Positions 7,744 to 16,390 of a DNA stretch of 44,365 bases are shown one piece after another (position 1 is the first letter of the stretch; each line of letters begins with the position of its first letter). The notes beneath the pieces are model-generated. The model saw only the letters and a program-made list of their open reading frames with translations, searched no databases and was not told the origin of the DNA. The position numbers and the translations under genes are program-made. This DNA comes from Bacteroidales bacterium (lineage in GTDB: Bacteria; Bacteroidota; Bacteroidia; Bacteroidales; Muribaculaceae). The stretch is taken from assembly GCA_910575615.1 (NCBI GenBank), contig CAJTEX010000026.1, positions 1 through 44,365 of the forward strand, written 5' to 3'.

Positions 7744-8058
7744 ATGAACATTGCAAACTTATTACAGAAACCGTTGTGGCAGATGACCGGCGAGGAATTT
7801 ATATATCTCTCGAAAAGTGCCGGACACGACAACGAAACCGAATCTAAGGTGATAACCACCATAGACGCATCATCTTCTAAATATGTGTATGGATTATCAG
7901 GCATCGCCTCTCTTTTCGGATGCAGCATACCGACTGCCAACCGCATAAAGAAGAGTGGTAAGATTGACCGTGCAATCAAGCAGGTAGGTCGCAAAATAAT
8001 CGTGGATGCCGAGCTTGCTCTTGAACTGGCGGGCAAGAAAACCGGGGGACGCAAATGA
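7744..8058 (+). CDS. DUF3853-type helix-turn-helix protein
   Basis: This is a 104-aa protein with the pattern of the DUF3853 family: WQMTGEEFIYLSK near the N-terminus, then KYVYGLSGIASLFGCSIPTA, NRIKKSGKID and GRKIIVDAELALELAGKK. The middle part forms a winged or MerR-like helix-turn-helix. Members are encoded after integrases in Bacteroidales mobilizable elements and are thought to act as excision or regulatory factors. The stop overlaps the next start as ATGA (8055-8058), so the two genes are co-translated. Confidence 0.8.
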   Translation: MNIANLLQKPLWQMTGEEFIYLSKSAGHDNETESKVITTIDASSSKYVYGLSGIASLFGCSIPTANRIKKSGKIDRAIKQVGRKIIVDAELALELAGKKTGGRK

Positions 8059-9127
8059 ACGAGAGTAAGACAATGCTGATTTCAGCCGAGGCAGCCATAG
8101 AGATGTGGCATGCCTCACGGCTGAGCGTCACCAAGGTTTATGAAATGTCTCTCGAAATCATCAAGGCTCAGGATTCGGTTATTGGAACATTGGGTAATTT
8201 CAGTGCCTCGATCGGTAAAGCCAAAAGTAAAAAGACATTCAATGTGTCGGCAATTGTAGCGGCAGCCCTAACAAATGGCACGGTGCTGAGGTATTCCGCA
8301 TCATTGCCGGAGAACAAACGCAGAGTATTGTATATTGATACCGAGCAAAGCCCGTATCACTGTCAGAAAGTGATTAAACGCATACTCCGAATGTGCGGTA
8401 TGCCTACCGATAAAGACCATGAGAGTCTTGAATTTCTTGCTCTCCGCAAATATTCTCCCGAAGAACGCATAGAGATTACCCGACAGGCAATCTACAATCT
8501 GCCGGATATAGGGCTTGTGATAATTGACGGCATCCGTGATTTTGTATATGACATCAACAGTCCGAGTGAATCAACCAAGATCATCACGATGCTCATGCAA
8601 TGGACCGATGAGAGGCAAATCCACATCCATGCCATTCTTCATCAAAACAAAGGCGATGAAAATGCGAGAGGACACATCGGCACGGAACTCAATAACAAAG
8701 CCGAGACCGTGTTGCTTGTGGAGAAGGATTCGCAGTGCAATGACATAAACTGTGTGAGAAGCGTGCATATCCGGGCTATGGATTTTGAACCGTTTGCTTT
8801 CCGGATCAATGATGAGGCATTGCCGGAACTGATTGATGATTATGTCGCCGGGACAAAAGGGGCGGCAAACCTAAACGGACAAAATTTGACCCGTACACTG
8901 ATATTTCCGAACCGCATCATCGCATTGCTCTTGAAGCGGCATTCTCCAAGAAACCGTCATACGGATACAAGGAGCTGACCGAAGTGTTGCAGGAAACCTA
9001 TGGGCTTGTCAGTGTCCAGTTGAGCAACAACAAGGCTGTGGCTCTCATCTCGATGCTGAAATGCAAACGGATGATTGTTCAGGATGTCACCAAGAAATAC
9101 ATCTACAATCCGGATTTCGTTTATTGA
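8055..9127 (+). pseudogene. RepA-like/RecA-fold ATPase, frameshifted
   Basis: The first 270 codons encode an AAA_25/RepA-like ATPase. The Walker A position is GNFSASIGKAKSKKTF (about 49), RRVLYIDTEQ is the following strand, GLVIIDGIRDF is Walker B, and HAILHQNKGDENARGHIGTE is the sensor region. Around 8853-8862 (an AAAAGGGG run) the frame is lost and the zero frame ends at 8978. In the -1 frame the expected tail continues (DPYTDISEPHHRIALEAAF, then SYGYKELTEVLQETYG and KKYIYNPDFVY) to TGA 9125-9127. A one-base indel is the simplest reading. Programmed slippage is possible, but the heptamer is not canonical. The intact protein would be about 357 aa and is usual between DUF3853 and relaxase genes. 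Confidence 0.75.
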
Positions 9128-9242
9128 CCGACCGCTTTACTTTGCTTTCGGAGGTCTATATTAGGGAGTGGATTAAAGCTTTCAATCAAAAGGAGCATCT
9201 ACGTTAAGGGTGTGGAAAATGAACATGGCTTGCCATTGTTAT

Positions 9243-9461
9243 AGCCCACTATAACTACACGCTTCGCTTCCGTAGTTGTGGGCTCTCCCGAGGGGCTTAT
9301 GGCTCTGCCCTAAGAACCCGACAAGGGCTGTCAGCCCTGTGCAACCCGACCAAAGAGTGACCCTCTCTTTGGAAACTCCGCTCAGTGGCTTTTGCCCCTG
9401 AGAACCCCAAGCAGGGAGTGACCCTCTCCCTGCACCCACCGCTCAGGGGACTTTCCCTGAG
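9243..9461. repeat. Array of seven consecutive hairpins, candidate oriT/regulatory region
   Basis: The 370-bp gap before the relaxase contains back-to-back perfect or near-perfect hairpins at 9243-9284, 9293-9310, 9321-9340, 9350-9372, 9381-9402, 9411-9433 and 9442-9461. The last four are two copies of a unit of about 61 bp. GAGTGACCCTCTC occurs at 9355 and 9416, CCGCTCAG at 9378 and 9439, and CTGAGAACCC closes each unit. The tract is much richer in GC than its surroundings. No convincing protein is encoded. Its place directly before the relaxase suggests the transfer origin or a transcription-control region. Confidence 0.6.
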
Positions 9462-9497
9462 AACCCGCTATGCAAAATTACAAATACCTTACGGAAT

Positions 9498-10922
9498 ATG
9501 AAAACAGGAATCAAGTTCAAGCCCTGCAATGTCGGTACCGCCGAGGCTCACAACCGCCGCGACCGCGCCTATTGCGAGGCCGTCGCCCGAAAGTACGGAC
9601 ACACCTACTTTTGGGACGACCGCCGGCATCTCAACGCCTCATGGCGCAACCCGGCCTATCCGAAGCCGTTGCCGGAACTGCTTGACGAGTTGAAAGTGCT
9701 TGTCAAGCAGAAGACCGGACGCGCCATGCAGTGCAAGGATGTGGAATACACCGACCGAAAGTCCGGGAAGAAGAAAAAGCGATCGGGATGCTCCGCAATC
9801 CGCGAGGGATGTCCGCCAATCAAGCCGGACACAAAGATTGAGGATTTCGAGCCGTTTGTGCGGTGGCTCGAAGGCTTCGGCATTTCGGTCATAAGCATAG
9901 ACCTCCACCACGACGAGGGACACGCCGACCTGGTGACGGACGACCTTCTGCCGAACCACCACGCGCACATCATAGTTGACTGGGTGAACCACGAAACGGG
10001 AAAGACCGTCAAGATTGACAACGAGGTATGCAAGCAGATGCAGACCGTGCTTGCCGAAAGCCTTGGCATGGAGCGCGGCACCCCGAAGGAGGACACGGGC
10101 ATAGAGGGCTTGGGCTGCATCGAGTATAAGGAGAAGATGGCTGCGGCACATCTGCGGCAGCTTACCGAGCAGTGCGCCGAGAAGGAACGCCGCAATGAAC
10201 AGCTCGACACCGAGGCCATTGACCGCTGTCAGGAGATAGCGGAACTGGAGGAGCGGCGCGAGGCGAAGAGGAAGGCAATCGACGAGGAGAACGGCAGCGC
10301 GGTAAGGGAGGGTCTTGCCAACCTGTTTGGCAAGGGAAAGTTTGCCGAGACGGAGAAAGAGCGGAAGCGTCTTGCCGAGGAGAACACGGAACTCAAAAAG
10401 AAGATGGCGCAGGTTCCGGCTGTGGTCGAGAGGCAGGTGCAGCGTATGGTGACCGAGAGGACAGCGGCTTATGAAATCGAATCGAAGCGTCAACGCTCCG
10501 AGATTGCCCGGTTGAGAGGCGACAACAACGCCATGCACTCCAAGGTCGCTGACTTTAGCAACAGGGTAACTTTTCTTGAAAGAAAGCATGACGAGCTGTA
10601 TGCCCGATTCCAGAAAATGCTCCGCATGATGTCGGAGGCGTTCCGCCGCGCTGTAGAGGCACTTGTTAGCTTCGCAAAGGCAAAACTGCTCAGAGATTTC
10701 ACCGATGACCACCTGCGGGATATTGTCGGCTTTGTCAAATCTGCCCAGAATGTCGGCGACGCGATCGACAGCCTGAAAATCTTTTCCCGCCCGCTACTTG
10801 ACGACCGGGAGTATTCAAGGGCCACCGGCAAACTTGACGAACTCAACACCGATTTCGACCGCTACAAGGACCGCTACAAGGAGATTGCCGAGCCACGGCG
10901 GGGCGGAGGCCTGCGCCGATGA
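9498..10922 (+). CDS. MobV-like relaxase (mobilization protein)
   Basis: This is a 474-aa protein. Residues 1-220 form the relaxase domain. FKPCNVGTAEAHNRRDRAYC is the N-terminal signature. The metal-binding region has SIDLHHDEGHADL (about 133-145) and NHHAHIIVDWVNHETGK (about 153-169), which corresponds to the three-histidine motif of MOB_V proteins. The C-terminal half is a long coiled coil (about 215-370). The start follows the hairpin array. It should nick the transfer origin and lead the strand into a helper conjugation apparatus. Codon use is distinctly richer in GC than in the neighbouring Abi and lipoprotein genes. No accessory mob gene is present. Confidence 0.8.
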   Translation: MKTGIKFKPCNVGTAEAHNRRDRAYCEAVARKYGHTYFWDDRRHLNASWRNPAYPKPLPELLDELKVLVKQKTGRAMQCKDVEYTDRKSGKKKKRSGCSAIREGCPPIKPDTKIEDFEPFVRWLEGFGISVISIDLHHDEGHADLVTDDLLPNHHAHIIVDWVNHETGKTVKIDNEVCKQMQTVLAESLGMERGTPKEDTGIEGLGCIEYKEKMAAAHLRQLTEQCAEKERRNEQLDTEAIDRCQEIAELEERREAKRKAIDEENGSAVREGLANLFGKGKFAETEKERKRLAEENTELKKKMAQVPAVVERQVQRMVTERTAAYEIESKRQRSEIARLRGDNNAMHSKVADFSNRVTFLERKHDELYARFQKMLRMMSEAFRRAVEALVSFAKAKLLRDFTDDHLRDIVGFVKSAQNVGDAIDSLKIFSRPLLDDREYSRATGKLDELNTDFDRYKDRYKEIAEPRRGGGLRR

Positions 10923-11043
10923 TACGGTTACTTTTGCCCCTCCATTGTACCGTGCCGCTCTATTTCCCTATCGTTCAAGATAGTTTGCAGTTGTGCAATA
11001 AGTGATAATCCGCTATTCATTAGGATAATCCGGCGAAAATCGT
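10923..11043. other. Short non-coding gap after the relaxase
   Basis: No gene or clear terminator stem is seen. A ribosome-independent palindrome (AGTGATAATCCGCTATTCATTAGGATAATC) region is only weakly self-complementary. The Abi promoter follows. Confidence 0.3.
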
Positions 11044-11051
11044 TAAATTTG
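11044..11051 (+). promoter_or_regulatory. -7 box (TAAATTTG) for the Abi/cargo operon
   Basis: TAAATTTG matches TAnnTTTG. It precedes the Abi gene and probably drives the genes through 14250. Confidence 0.5.
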
Positions 11052-11169
11052 CGACCATAAAACAAAACCCGATAGCTTGATTGCTCAGGGGCTACCGGGA
11101 TTCAACACTGCAAAAGTAGTGCTTTTGTCTGAGTTAAACAAATTTTGGATTCAAAAAGTTGTTAAGCCA

Positions 11170-11859
11170 ATGAATTATACCGATTTTGAAGATGCCATTT
11201 CGTCCGAAAGGATGTCGCGATACGTCACGGCATGCAATGGCGACACCCGAAAGGCAATGACGCTCTACCGATACAATCTCCAAGTTTCACAGGAGATGTT
11301 TACGATAGTCAGTTGCTTTGAGGTAACGCTACGCAATCGGATTGACAGGCATATGCAGTCGCAGTTTGGAGCAGATTGGCTAAAAGAATCGGTTGTAAAC
11401 AATGGCATATTCACTTTGCCTATACTTTCCAAGACTCGCGACATTATATTCTATGCTTACCGAAAGTTAAATCGAGACAATCTTTATACGCATCCTAAAC
11501 TGCTCGCCGAAATGGAATTTGGGATTTGGAAATATATGTTTTCGCCTATACAATATGCTCAAGCAGGGCGAAATCTATTGCAAATATTTCCAAATAAGCC
11601 TCGCTCATCGGCGCGACAGCAATACAATCAACGGTATGTATTTAACGAATTGGATAAAATCAATTCGCTGCGCAACCGCATAGCTCATCACGAACCGATT
11701 TGTTTCTCAGCGCAGACAGCTCAAATTGATACCGCATATATTATCACCATTTACTCCAAGATTTGCAATATATTCGCATGGATGGGAGTTGACAGCCATT
11801 CGCTGCTCTACGGTCTCGACCACGTTCAGCAAGTATGTGGCAAAATTAACCGATTATGA
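11170..11859 (+). CDS. Abi_2-family (HEPN-type) abortive-infection protein
   Basis: From ATG 11170 this is a 229-aa protein; a TTG at 11077 is the alternative start. It has the Abi_2/Abi-like layout: RMSRYVTACNGDTRKAMTLY near the N-terminus, QEMFTIVSCFEVTLRNRID, then FGIWKYMF and a C-terminal LRNRIAHHEPI. The last contains the R-x4-H pattern of HEPN ribonucleases (RNRIAH). Members of the family stop phage growth by RNA cleavage on infection. The gene overlaps the next as ATGA (11856-11859). It is the only obvious defence gene inside the integrative element. Confidence 0.8.
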   Translation: MNYTDFEDAISSERMSRYVTACNGDTRKAMTLYRYNLQVSQEMFTIVSCFEVTLRNRIDRHMQSQFGADWLKESVVNNGIFTLPILSKTRDIIFYAYRKLNRDNLYTHPKLLAEMEFGIWKYMFSPIQYAQAGRNLLQIFPNKPRSSARQQYNQRYVFNELDKINSLRNRIAHHEPICFSAQTAQIDTAYIITIYSKICNIFAWMGVDSHSLLYGLDHVQQVCGKINRL

Positions 11860-12890
11860 AGAAAATAGTAATAGCCCTATTTTCCGTAGCTCTTTGTCTT
11901 TTGAACTTGGTAGCATGCTCAAAAAACAAAAAAATTGAAAAAGACGTATGCAATATGGGATATTACTTTAATCATTCCGAAGAAATAGAAGAATCCGATA
12001 ATCAAAACAGCGATATGGCGATAGATAAGGTTGAACTGACTAGAAAAATCACTGATGAACTTAATGAGGAAATCGGTGTGCCTACAATTTTTATTAATCC
12101 GAACAAACGTAAGAAGATTTCTTTAACAAGCAGCAAATTCGGAGGAATGCCTTATTGGGACTCCTCGTTGCCTTATCCGACGGATAAAAACGGAAATAAA
12201 CTGAAACTTCTCGCTCAGTTCAATCTATATGAAATTTCGGAAGTCTGCAAAGGCGACGTTGGGTTACTTCCTAAAGAAGGAATCCTTCAGTTCTTCCTTT
12301 TGTCGGGCAGCAATTACTCTTATGGCTCTGATTTTGAGAATTACACCAATGATGACCATTTCCGTGTAATCTACCATCCAACAATCAATCCAAATATTAC
12401 AGTGGAGGATGTCCAGAATCTACACATTCCAATAGCCTCTGTATCTACAAATGATTACGAACCCATATCCGGAGAAATCGCACTTGATTTCAGTGTCAGA
12501 AAAACAGCCTCCCCTCATTATGGCAACTTCAAGGACGAATTTATAGAGAAGGCTGCATTATATGGCTGGAAAATAGAAAATTTACCAGATTATGATATAT
12601 GTAATTGTTTGGAGAACGAAATTGGATACGAGCTTGACGATTATGGCTGTCATGAGGAAAATTGCTTATTAGGATATCCTGTATATACCCAATTAGGCGA
12701 TCCGCGTTTTGACGATACACAATACGCACAATATGATACACAATTATTCCAAATGGTAAGTTATAACGAAGAAGGAACTAAATTTATGGCGATTTGGGGC
12801 GACATGGGTATAGCTCACTTCTTCATAAATCATAAAAAACTGATGGAAAAAGACTTTTCCGATATAATGTATTATTGGGATTGTACATAA
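11856..12890 (+). CDS. Lipoprotein with a DUF1963 (YwqG-like) domain
   Basis: This is a 344-aa protein with a lipoprotein signal (hydrophobic stretch then LVACS, cleavage before Cys 21). The body has the DUF1963 pattern: SKFGGMPYWDSSLPYP, LLAQFNLYEI, GILQFFL, and near the end LGDPRFDDTQY and TKFMAIWGDMGIAHFFI. DUF1963 proteins are common in bacteria and their role is not established. Translation is coupled to the Abi gene through the ATGA overlap, which is unusual for a lipoprotein and suggests co-expression. Confidence 0.75.
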   Translation: MKKIVIALFSVALCLLNLVACSKNKKIEKDVCNMGYYFNHSEEIEESDNQNSDMAIDKVELTRKITDELNEEIGVPTIFINPNKRKKISLTSSKFGGMPYWDSSLPYPTDKNGNKLKLLAQFNLYEISEVCKGDVGLLPKEGILQFFLLSGSNYSYGSDFENYTNDDHFRVIYHPTINPNITVEDVQNLHIPIASVSTNDYEPISGEIALDFSVRKTASPHYGNFKDEFIEKAALYGWKIENLPDYDICNCLENEIGYELDDYGCHEENCLLGYPVYTQLGDPRFDDTQYAQYDTQLFQMVSYNEEGTKFMAIWGDMGIAHFFINHKKLMEKDFSDIMYYWDCT

Positions 12891-12937
12891 TGCTAACCGT
12901 ATCTTTTCACCACTCATTAATCAAACTCTTTTCGATT

Positions 12938-13657
12938 ATGAATAAACTCGTAACATTGGCATTGATATTATTTGCGTTTGCTCCTCTGCAAGCCAAAATA
13001 CATTTTACTGACTTACCCGATACGCTGCAAGTTGATTTAGACACCAAATATGCCGTGCGTTGGTCGGTCACTTTTACTCCTGTTGTCAGTCAAGGTAGCG
13101 CGACAATAGATTTATTTGGCCCGATGTTTAATGCCGTGCATTTAATCAATGAATCCGAGAATTTTCAGTTAGCAAATGGCTCGTTGCTTTATGAACAAAG
13201 CAACTGCACTAAGGAGCAATTGGCAAAGGTCTGTAAATATCTGGCACAGACGCATCTTCCAAGTCCATATGAATGGTTTATTGGGTTACAAAACGATGAT
13301 ACACTTGTTTTCGGTATCAAAGACACCACCGACACATTCAGGGCAAATGTTGCCGAGGCATCCGTACATATAGAACCCCTCTATGGAAATATCCCTCTTG
13401 TTAATTTTCGGCTTGATGATGGAGAACCTACGGAAACAACACAGACTTTCCAAGACTTCACCGAGCGGAATTTATTAAAGGCCATTGCCACCAAAATCAA
13501 CGGGGCGTTTATTATGGCTCCAACATTAAACAGTGTTATTGAAGGAGGAGCAATACAGGTAACATCAATGCCAATCCCCCTAATAAATGAGCTCTTTTGC
13601 CAGGATACTGAACCCGAAATCGAAATAATAGAAGAAGCTGTTATAATAGACGAATAG
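12938..13657 (+). CDS. Secreted protein of unknown function
   Basis: This is a 239-aa protein from ATG 12938 with a clear Sec signal (MNKLVTLALILFAFAPLQAK). The start at 12875 would put 21 polar residues before the signal, so it is rejected. The body is beta-rich and ends in an acidic tail (DTEPEIEIIEEAVIIDE). I recognise no family. Its 5' leader and first codons are nearly the same as those of the next gene (see findings). Confidence 0.65.
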   Translation: MNKLVTLALILFAFAPLQAKIHFTDLPDTLQVDLDTKYAVRWSVTFTPVVSQGSATIDLFGPMFNAVHLINESENFQLANGSLLYEQSNCTKEQLAKVCKYLAQTHLPSPYEWFIGLQNDDTLVFGIKDTTDTFRANVAEASVHIEPLYGNIPLVNFRLDDGEPTETTQTFQDFTERNLLKAIATKINGAFIMAPTLNSVIEGGAIQVTSMPIPLINELFCQDTEPEIEIIEEAVIIDE

Positions 13658-13686
13658 CCACCATATACCCCAAACTCTTTCCGATT

Positions 13687-14250
13687 ATGAATAAACTCGC
13701 GCTACTTTTCATCTTACTAATCTCTTTTGTTGGCTTCGCTCAACAAAAGGCGAAACCGTTTGAAAATGTCGATGATATGATATTTCAGACACATAAGAAT
13801 TTTCTCTTGGATGGCGAGCCTGATTTTTGTTTTATGGTAATAGACTTAGATAGAGCAGAGGGAGTATCACTTTCGGCAGATGGAGATAGCATTACTTATC
13901 GGTATCGCTCAAAACCATTTACAACTTTCCAACAAAGACATAATGAAGTACGCAAAAAAAGCGAAGAAGGACCAATCCCTTGTCCGCTTGATGCAAAAAT
14001 GAAAATCAACACTCCAAAAGACACCGAAGCTTTCAAGGAGTTTCTATCATATATAGTCAACGACGCAAAACCGCTCAAATACACGCCAATCACAGGTGGC
14101 TTTAACTGCTATGTCTGCGCCAATGGAAAATGGGCAAACATTAGCGAGGGTGAATATGGCACTGATGGCCCTGCCCGAGAAATAATCGAACTTGTTTTAA
14201 TCGCTTGCCAGGAAAATAATCCTTCATTTTTGACTGAGGCATTACACTAA
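13687..14250 (+). CDS. Secreted protein of unknown function
   Basis: This is a 187-aa protein with a Sec signal (MNKLALLFILLISFVGFAQQ). It contains a short CYVCANGKW motif. I recognise no family. It follows the preceding secreted-protein gene by 29 bp in the same orientation and shares its leader sequence, so the two are probably co-transcribed. Confidence 0.6.
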   Translation: MNKLALLFILLISFVGFAQQKAKPFENVDDMIFQTHKNFLLDGEPDFCFMVIDLDRAEGVSLSADGDSITYRYRSKPFTTFQQRHNEVRKKSEEGPIPCPLDAKMKINTPKDTEAFKEFLSYIVNDAKPLKYTPITGGFNCYVCANGKWANISEGEYGTDGPAREIIELVLIACQENNPSFLTEALH

Positions 14251-14537
14251 GCGTCCTTATCTCCCCATATACTCGCTCCATAATTTTGTGGCACCACCTA
14301 CAAGATTATGGAGCAGATTATTTTTAGTTCTGTCGAAACATTACTCTTCCACGTTCACGTTTCCTCAGATTTCACTGCGCAAACGACTACAATTATTGAG
14401 ATTGGATTGCAAGATGTGATTTTGTCCGACATCAGCGCAGCATCAGTCCATCAAAAACACCCTTGCAAAGGGAAAACCCTCGACCCGATTTTGGACCTTG
14501 GAGGCTTCAAAGGCAAATTTTTACTGTCATCTTGCAG
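14251..14537. other. Intergenic stretch with an inverted repeat around a -7 box
   Basis: CTCCATAATTTTG (14276-14288) and CAAGATTATGGAG (14301-14313) form an inverted repeat around a GTGGCACCAC palindrome, and TAATTTTG (14281-14288) inside it fits the Bacteroidota -7 box. A 77-codon plus-strand ORF (14308-14541) begins in the repeat, but its translation resembles no protein and lacks a ribosome site. I do not call it a gene. Confidence 0.35.
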
Positions 14538-15009
14538 TTAAATATTGTTAAATATCTCTATCTCAAACGGCTTGAAGCCGATTGAAACACGATTTGCCAA
14601 ATAGCTGAAATGCAGATATTTCGATATTGGTACAGTTTTAAGGGAAACACACTGCCGAATTAGCGGATTTTTGTACCGCCAATATGTCAACGCATTGATA
14701 TTCAGAGGTGGTTGACACTTCCACATGAAACAACTCGGTATAATATTCCGTAAACTGTTTCTCTTCCCGAGATGTTATGTACTGCCCGTTAAAGGTATGT
14801 TCCAAATCGGACTCTATATCTTTGAAAAAACGTTTGCTTTCTTGCCTTAGTGTTTCTTCATTGCTTTCATAGGCAGATTGGAATGGAATAATGCCCACCA
14901 CTCGTAAAGACAACTCATTTGACTTCTTTTTTTACAATAGGCGTATCGCTACTATGGCAATAACTGCTATAGCAGCGATACATGAACATAAAGTAAGCAA
15001 TAAAGCCAT
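14538..15009 (-). pseudogene. Decayed membrane/secreted protein gene
   Basis: On the minus strand ATG (15007-15009) opens MALLLTLCSCIAAIAVIAIV, then an in-frame TAA follows within a run of A. The same frame continues KKKSNELSLRVVGIIPFQSA and on through FFKDIESDLEHTFNGQYITS to about 14640. A second lesion then shifts the frame, and a tail reading ISKYLHFSYLANRVSIGFKP ends at 14538. One nonsense and one frameshift mutation explain all pieces. The N-terminus is a membrane anchor or signal. It is the last gene of the minus-strand run that starts at 16066. Confidence 0.5.
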
Positions 15010-15044
15010 CTTTACCGTTTGTTATATATTTAGCTTCTCCGTAC

Positions 15045-15485
15045 CTAATTTGTGGACGGGACTGCACGGTTAATAGGTACCACAGCACGGTTTGCTTCAT
15101 CGAACGACCACTGTACCTGCCATATTTTACCGTCTATCCTGTCAAGGAGAATGAAATTATATATGTTTTGAGTGGAATGAAGCTCAAAACGTCCATTGAC
15201 TTTCTTACCGGTGTCGATAAGCGGATTGGGATTTAAGTCGTATTCAAGGCGTCCGTCATCACCTTTTACACTATATTGCACCTGCCACATCTGACCTGTC
15301 TGAGTGTCAAGTTTAATAAATGTCCACATATTTTGCGTGGGAAAGAGCTTGTAGCGTTCTACACTATACGTTTGTATAAGTTGCTCTTTTGTTTCCTCTT
15401 TGAGAACTGATTTAGGTTCGTTCCCTGTGCATCCGCTCATCAGCGCGAGAAGCAACGGCAGAAGTGGCAATACAAATCTTTTCAT
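15045..15485 (-). CDS. Lipoprotein with two internal repeats
   Basis: This is a 146-aa lipoprotein (MKRFVLPLLPLLLALMSGCTG; lipobox LMSGC). Residues from about 45 contain two copies of one unit: RYKLFPTQNMWTFIKLDTQT followed by GQMWQVQYS, then RFELHSTQNIYNFILLDRID followed by GKIWQVQWS. Such paired beta units suggest a small beta-propeller-like or sandwich fold. An ATG two codons upstream (15491) is also possible. It is 5-11 bp downstream of the next gene's stop, so they share a transcript. Function is unknown. Confidence 0.65.
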   Translation of the reverse strand: MKRFVLPLLPLLLALMSGCTGNEPKSVLKEETKEQLIQTYSVERYKLFPTQNMWTFIKLDTQTGQMWQVQYSVKGDDGRLEYDLNPNPLIDTGKKVNGRFELHSTQNIYNFILLDRIDGKIWQVQWSFDEANRAVVPINRAVPSTN

Positions 15486-15496
15486 ACACATTGGTT

Positions 15497-16066
15497 TTAG
15501 ATGTCGTCTAAATCATTTTTGATTTTGGCTTCGACATTCTGCGAGTCCCGGTAACGTATCATCACCATACCTTCATAGACACCGGATGTTTTTTCGATTG
15601 AAAGTTGTATATCACCACCTGTCACTTCCCATGCGCTGCCGTACACGACAGTTCCCTGATGGACTTCCGCCATTAAAGCAGTATTGGAATCTGAATGTGC
15701 TGGATTTTTTTCTTTTGAAATTGTAGGCTCTCCGTATTTACGAGTGTATAGATCCTTGTAATAGTCGTAGGTATTAACAAGAGTGTTCCATTCACCGCTT
15801 GGGTCAAAGAAAACGACTACGGCAAAAACGTTTTTGCCGTCATCCGTTGCGGTCACACCGACCGTAGCTTTACGCCCAGTGAAGTCACCTGTAAACAACG
15901 TTATATTGTTGTCACGACCAATTGAAGTAAATCCTTTGGCTTTGAGTTTCTGACAGAATGATGTCATACTTCCTTCAATGGGAATACCCTTGAAAGAAAG
16001 ATGCTCTTGCGCCATAACACAAATGGCTGCGAAAAGCAACATTAAAGTGGCTGAGATTCTTTTCAT
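15497..16066 (-). CDS. Secreted protein of unknown function
   Basis: This is a 189-aa protein with a Sec signal (MKRISATLMLLFAAICVMAQ). The body contains FKGIPIEGSMTSFCQKLKAKGF and DPSGEWNTLVNTYDYYKDLY, then KYGEP. This is the pattern of small Bacteroidales secreted proteins in which a calcium- or wall-binding role has not been shown. It is first in a minus-strand run with the lipoprotein and the decayed gene. The 5' side has a long hairpin leader (16138-16312) and a -7 box at 16352-16359. Confidence 0.65.
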   Translation of the reverse strand: MKRISATLMLLFAAICVMAQEHLSFKGIPIEGSMTSFCQKLKAKGFTSIGRDNNITLFTGDFTGRKATVGVTATDDGKNVFAVVVFFDPSGEWNTLVNTYDYYKDLYTRKYGEPTISKEKNPAHSDSNTALMAEVHQGTVVYGSAWEVTGGDIQLSIEKTSGVYEGMVMIRYRDSQNVEAKIKNDLDDI

Positions 16067-16137
16067 GCTTATTCTATTTTAGGTTGTTTTTTAGTTTGTC
16101 CATTGACTCTTTTAGTTCCAATTGAGCCGTTAATTAC

Positions 16138-16312
16138 GCAGAAGCGTGGAACTGCAATGCCACGTTCTGAATTGGAGGTCGTAGGAAACCTATACACACG
16201 AATGTAGAAATAGCAGCCCACGCTATAGCGTGAGAACCACTATGCTACCCTTGTGTGTAATTGTGAAAGTTCCTACGTTTCCAATTCACAAGATAAGCAT
16301 AACGCTTCTGAT
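16138..16312 (-). ncRNA. Structured leader element (copy 1), long nested hairpin
   Basis: Nested complementary arms are CAGAAGCGT (16139-16147) with ACGCTTCTG (16302-16310), AATTGGAGGTCGTAGGA (16170-16186) with TCCTACGTTTCCAATT (16271-16286), and TACACAC with GTGTGTA. A CACGCTATAGCGTG hairpin (16219-16232) lies at the tip. A minus-strand -7 box TAATTTTG lies at 16352-16359, and the secreted-protein ATG is at 16066, so the element would sit in its 5' leader. A related element occurs at 42001-42160. Confidence 0.5.
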
Positions 16313-16351
16313 TATCTATGTCTTGGATATGGGTTGCACCATATTCAATTG

Positions 16352-16359
16352 CAAAATTA
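16352..16359 (-). promoter_or_regulatory. -7 box (TAATTTTG), minus strand
   Basis: CAAAATTA on the plus strand reads TAATTTTG on the minus strand. It would start a transcript through the hairpin leader into the gene at 16066. Confidence 0.45.
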
Positions 16360-16365
16360 CTAATT

Positions 16366-16390
16366 TATCTTTGATAATCCTTTATCTTTG
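16366..16390 (+). promoter_or_regulatory. Two -7 boxes (TATCTTTG), plus strand
   Basis: TATCTTTG occurs at 16366-16373 and 16383-16390, both fitting TAnnTTTG, upstream of the gene at 16554. With the minus-strand box at 16352 they make a divergent promoter region. Confidence 0.45.

Noticed and set aside
9239-9439. Minus-strand ORF of 66 codons in the hairpin array
   Set aside because: The tract is made of tandem stems; its translation is low complexity and has no ribosome site.
9639-10712. Long minus-strand ORF of 357 codons
   Set aside because: It is antisense to the relaxase, has no start context and its translation is dominated by leucine and valine from GC-rich codons of the plus-strand gene.
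14308-14541. 77-codon ORF after the secreted-protein genes
   Set aside because: There is no ribosome site or recognisable composition, and the first codons lie in an inverted repeat around a promoter.
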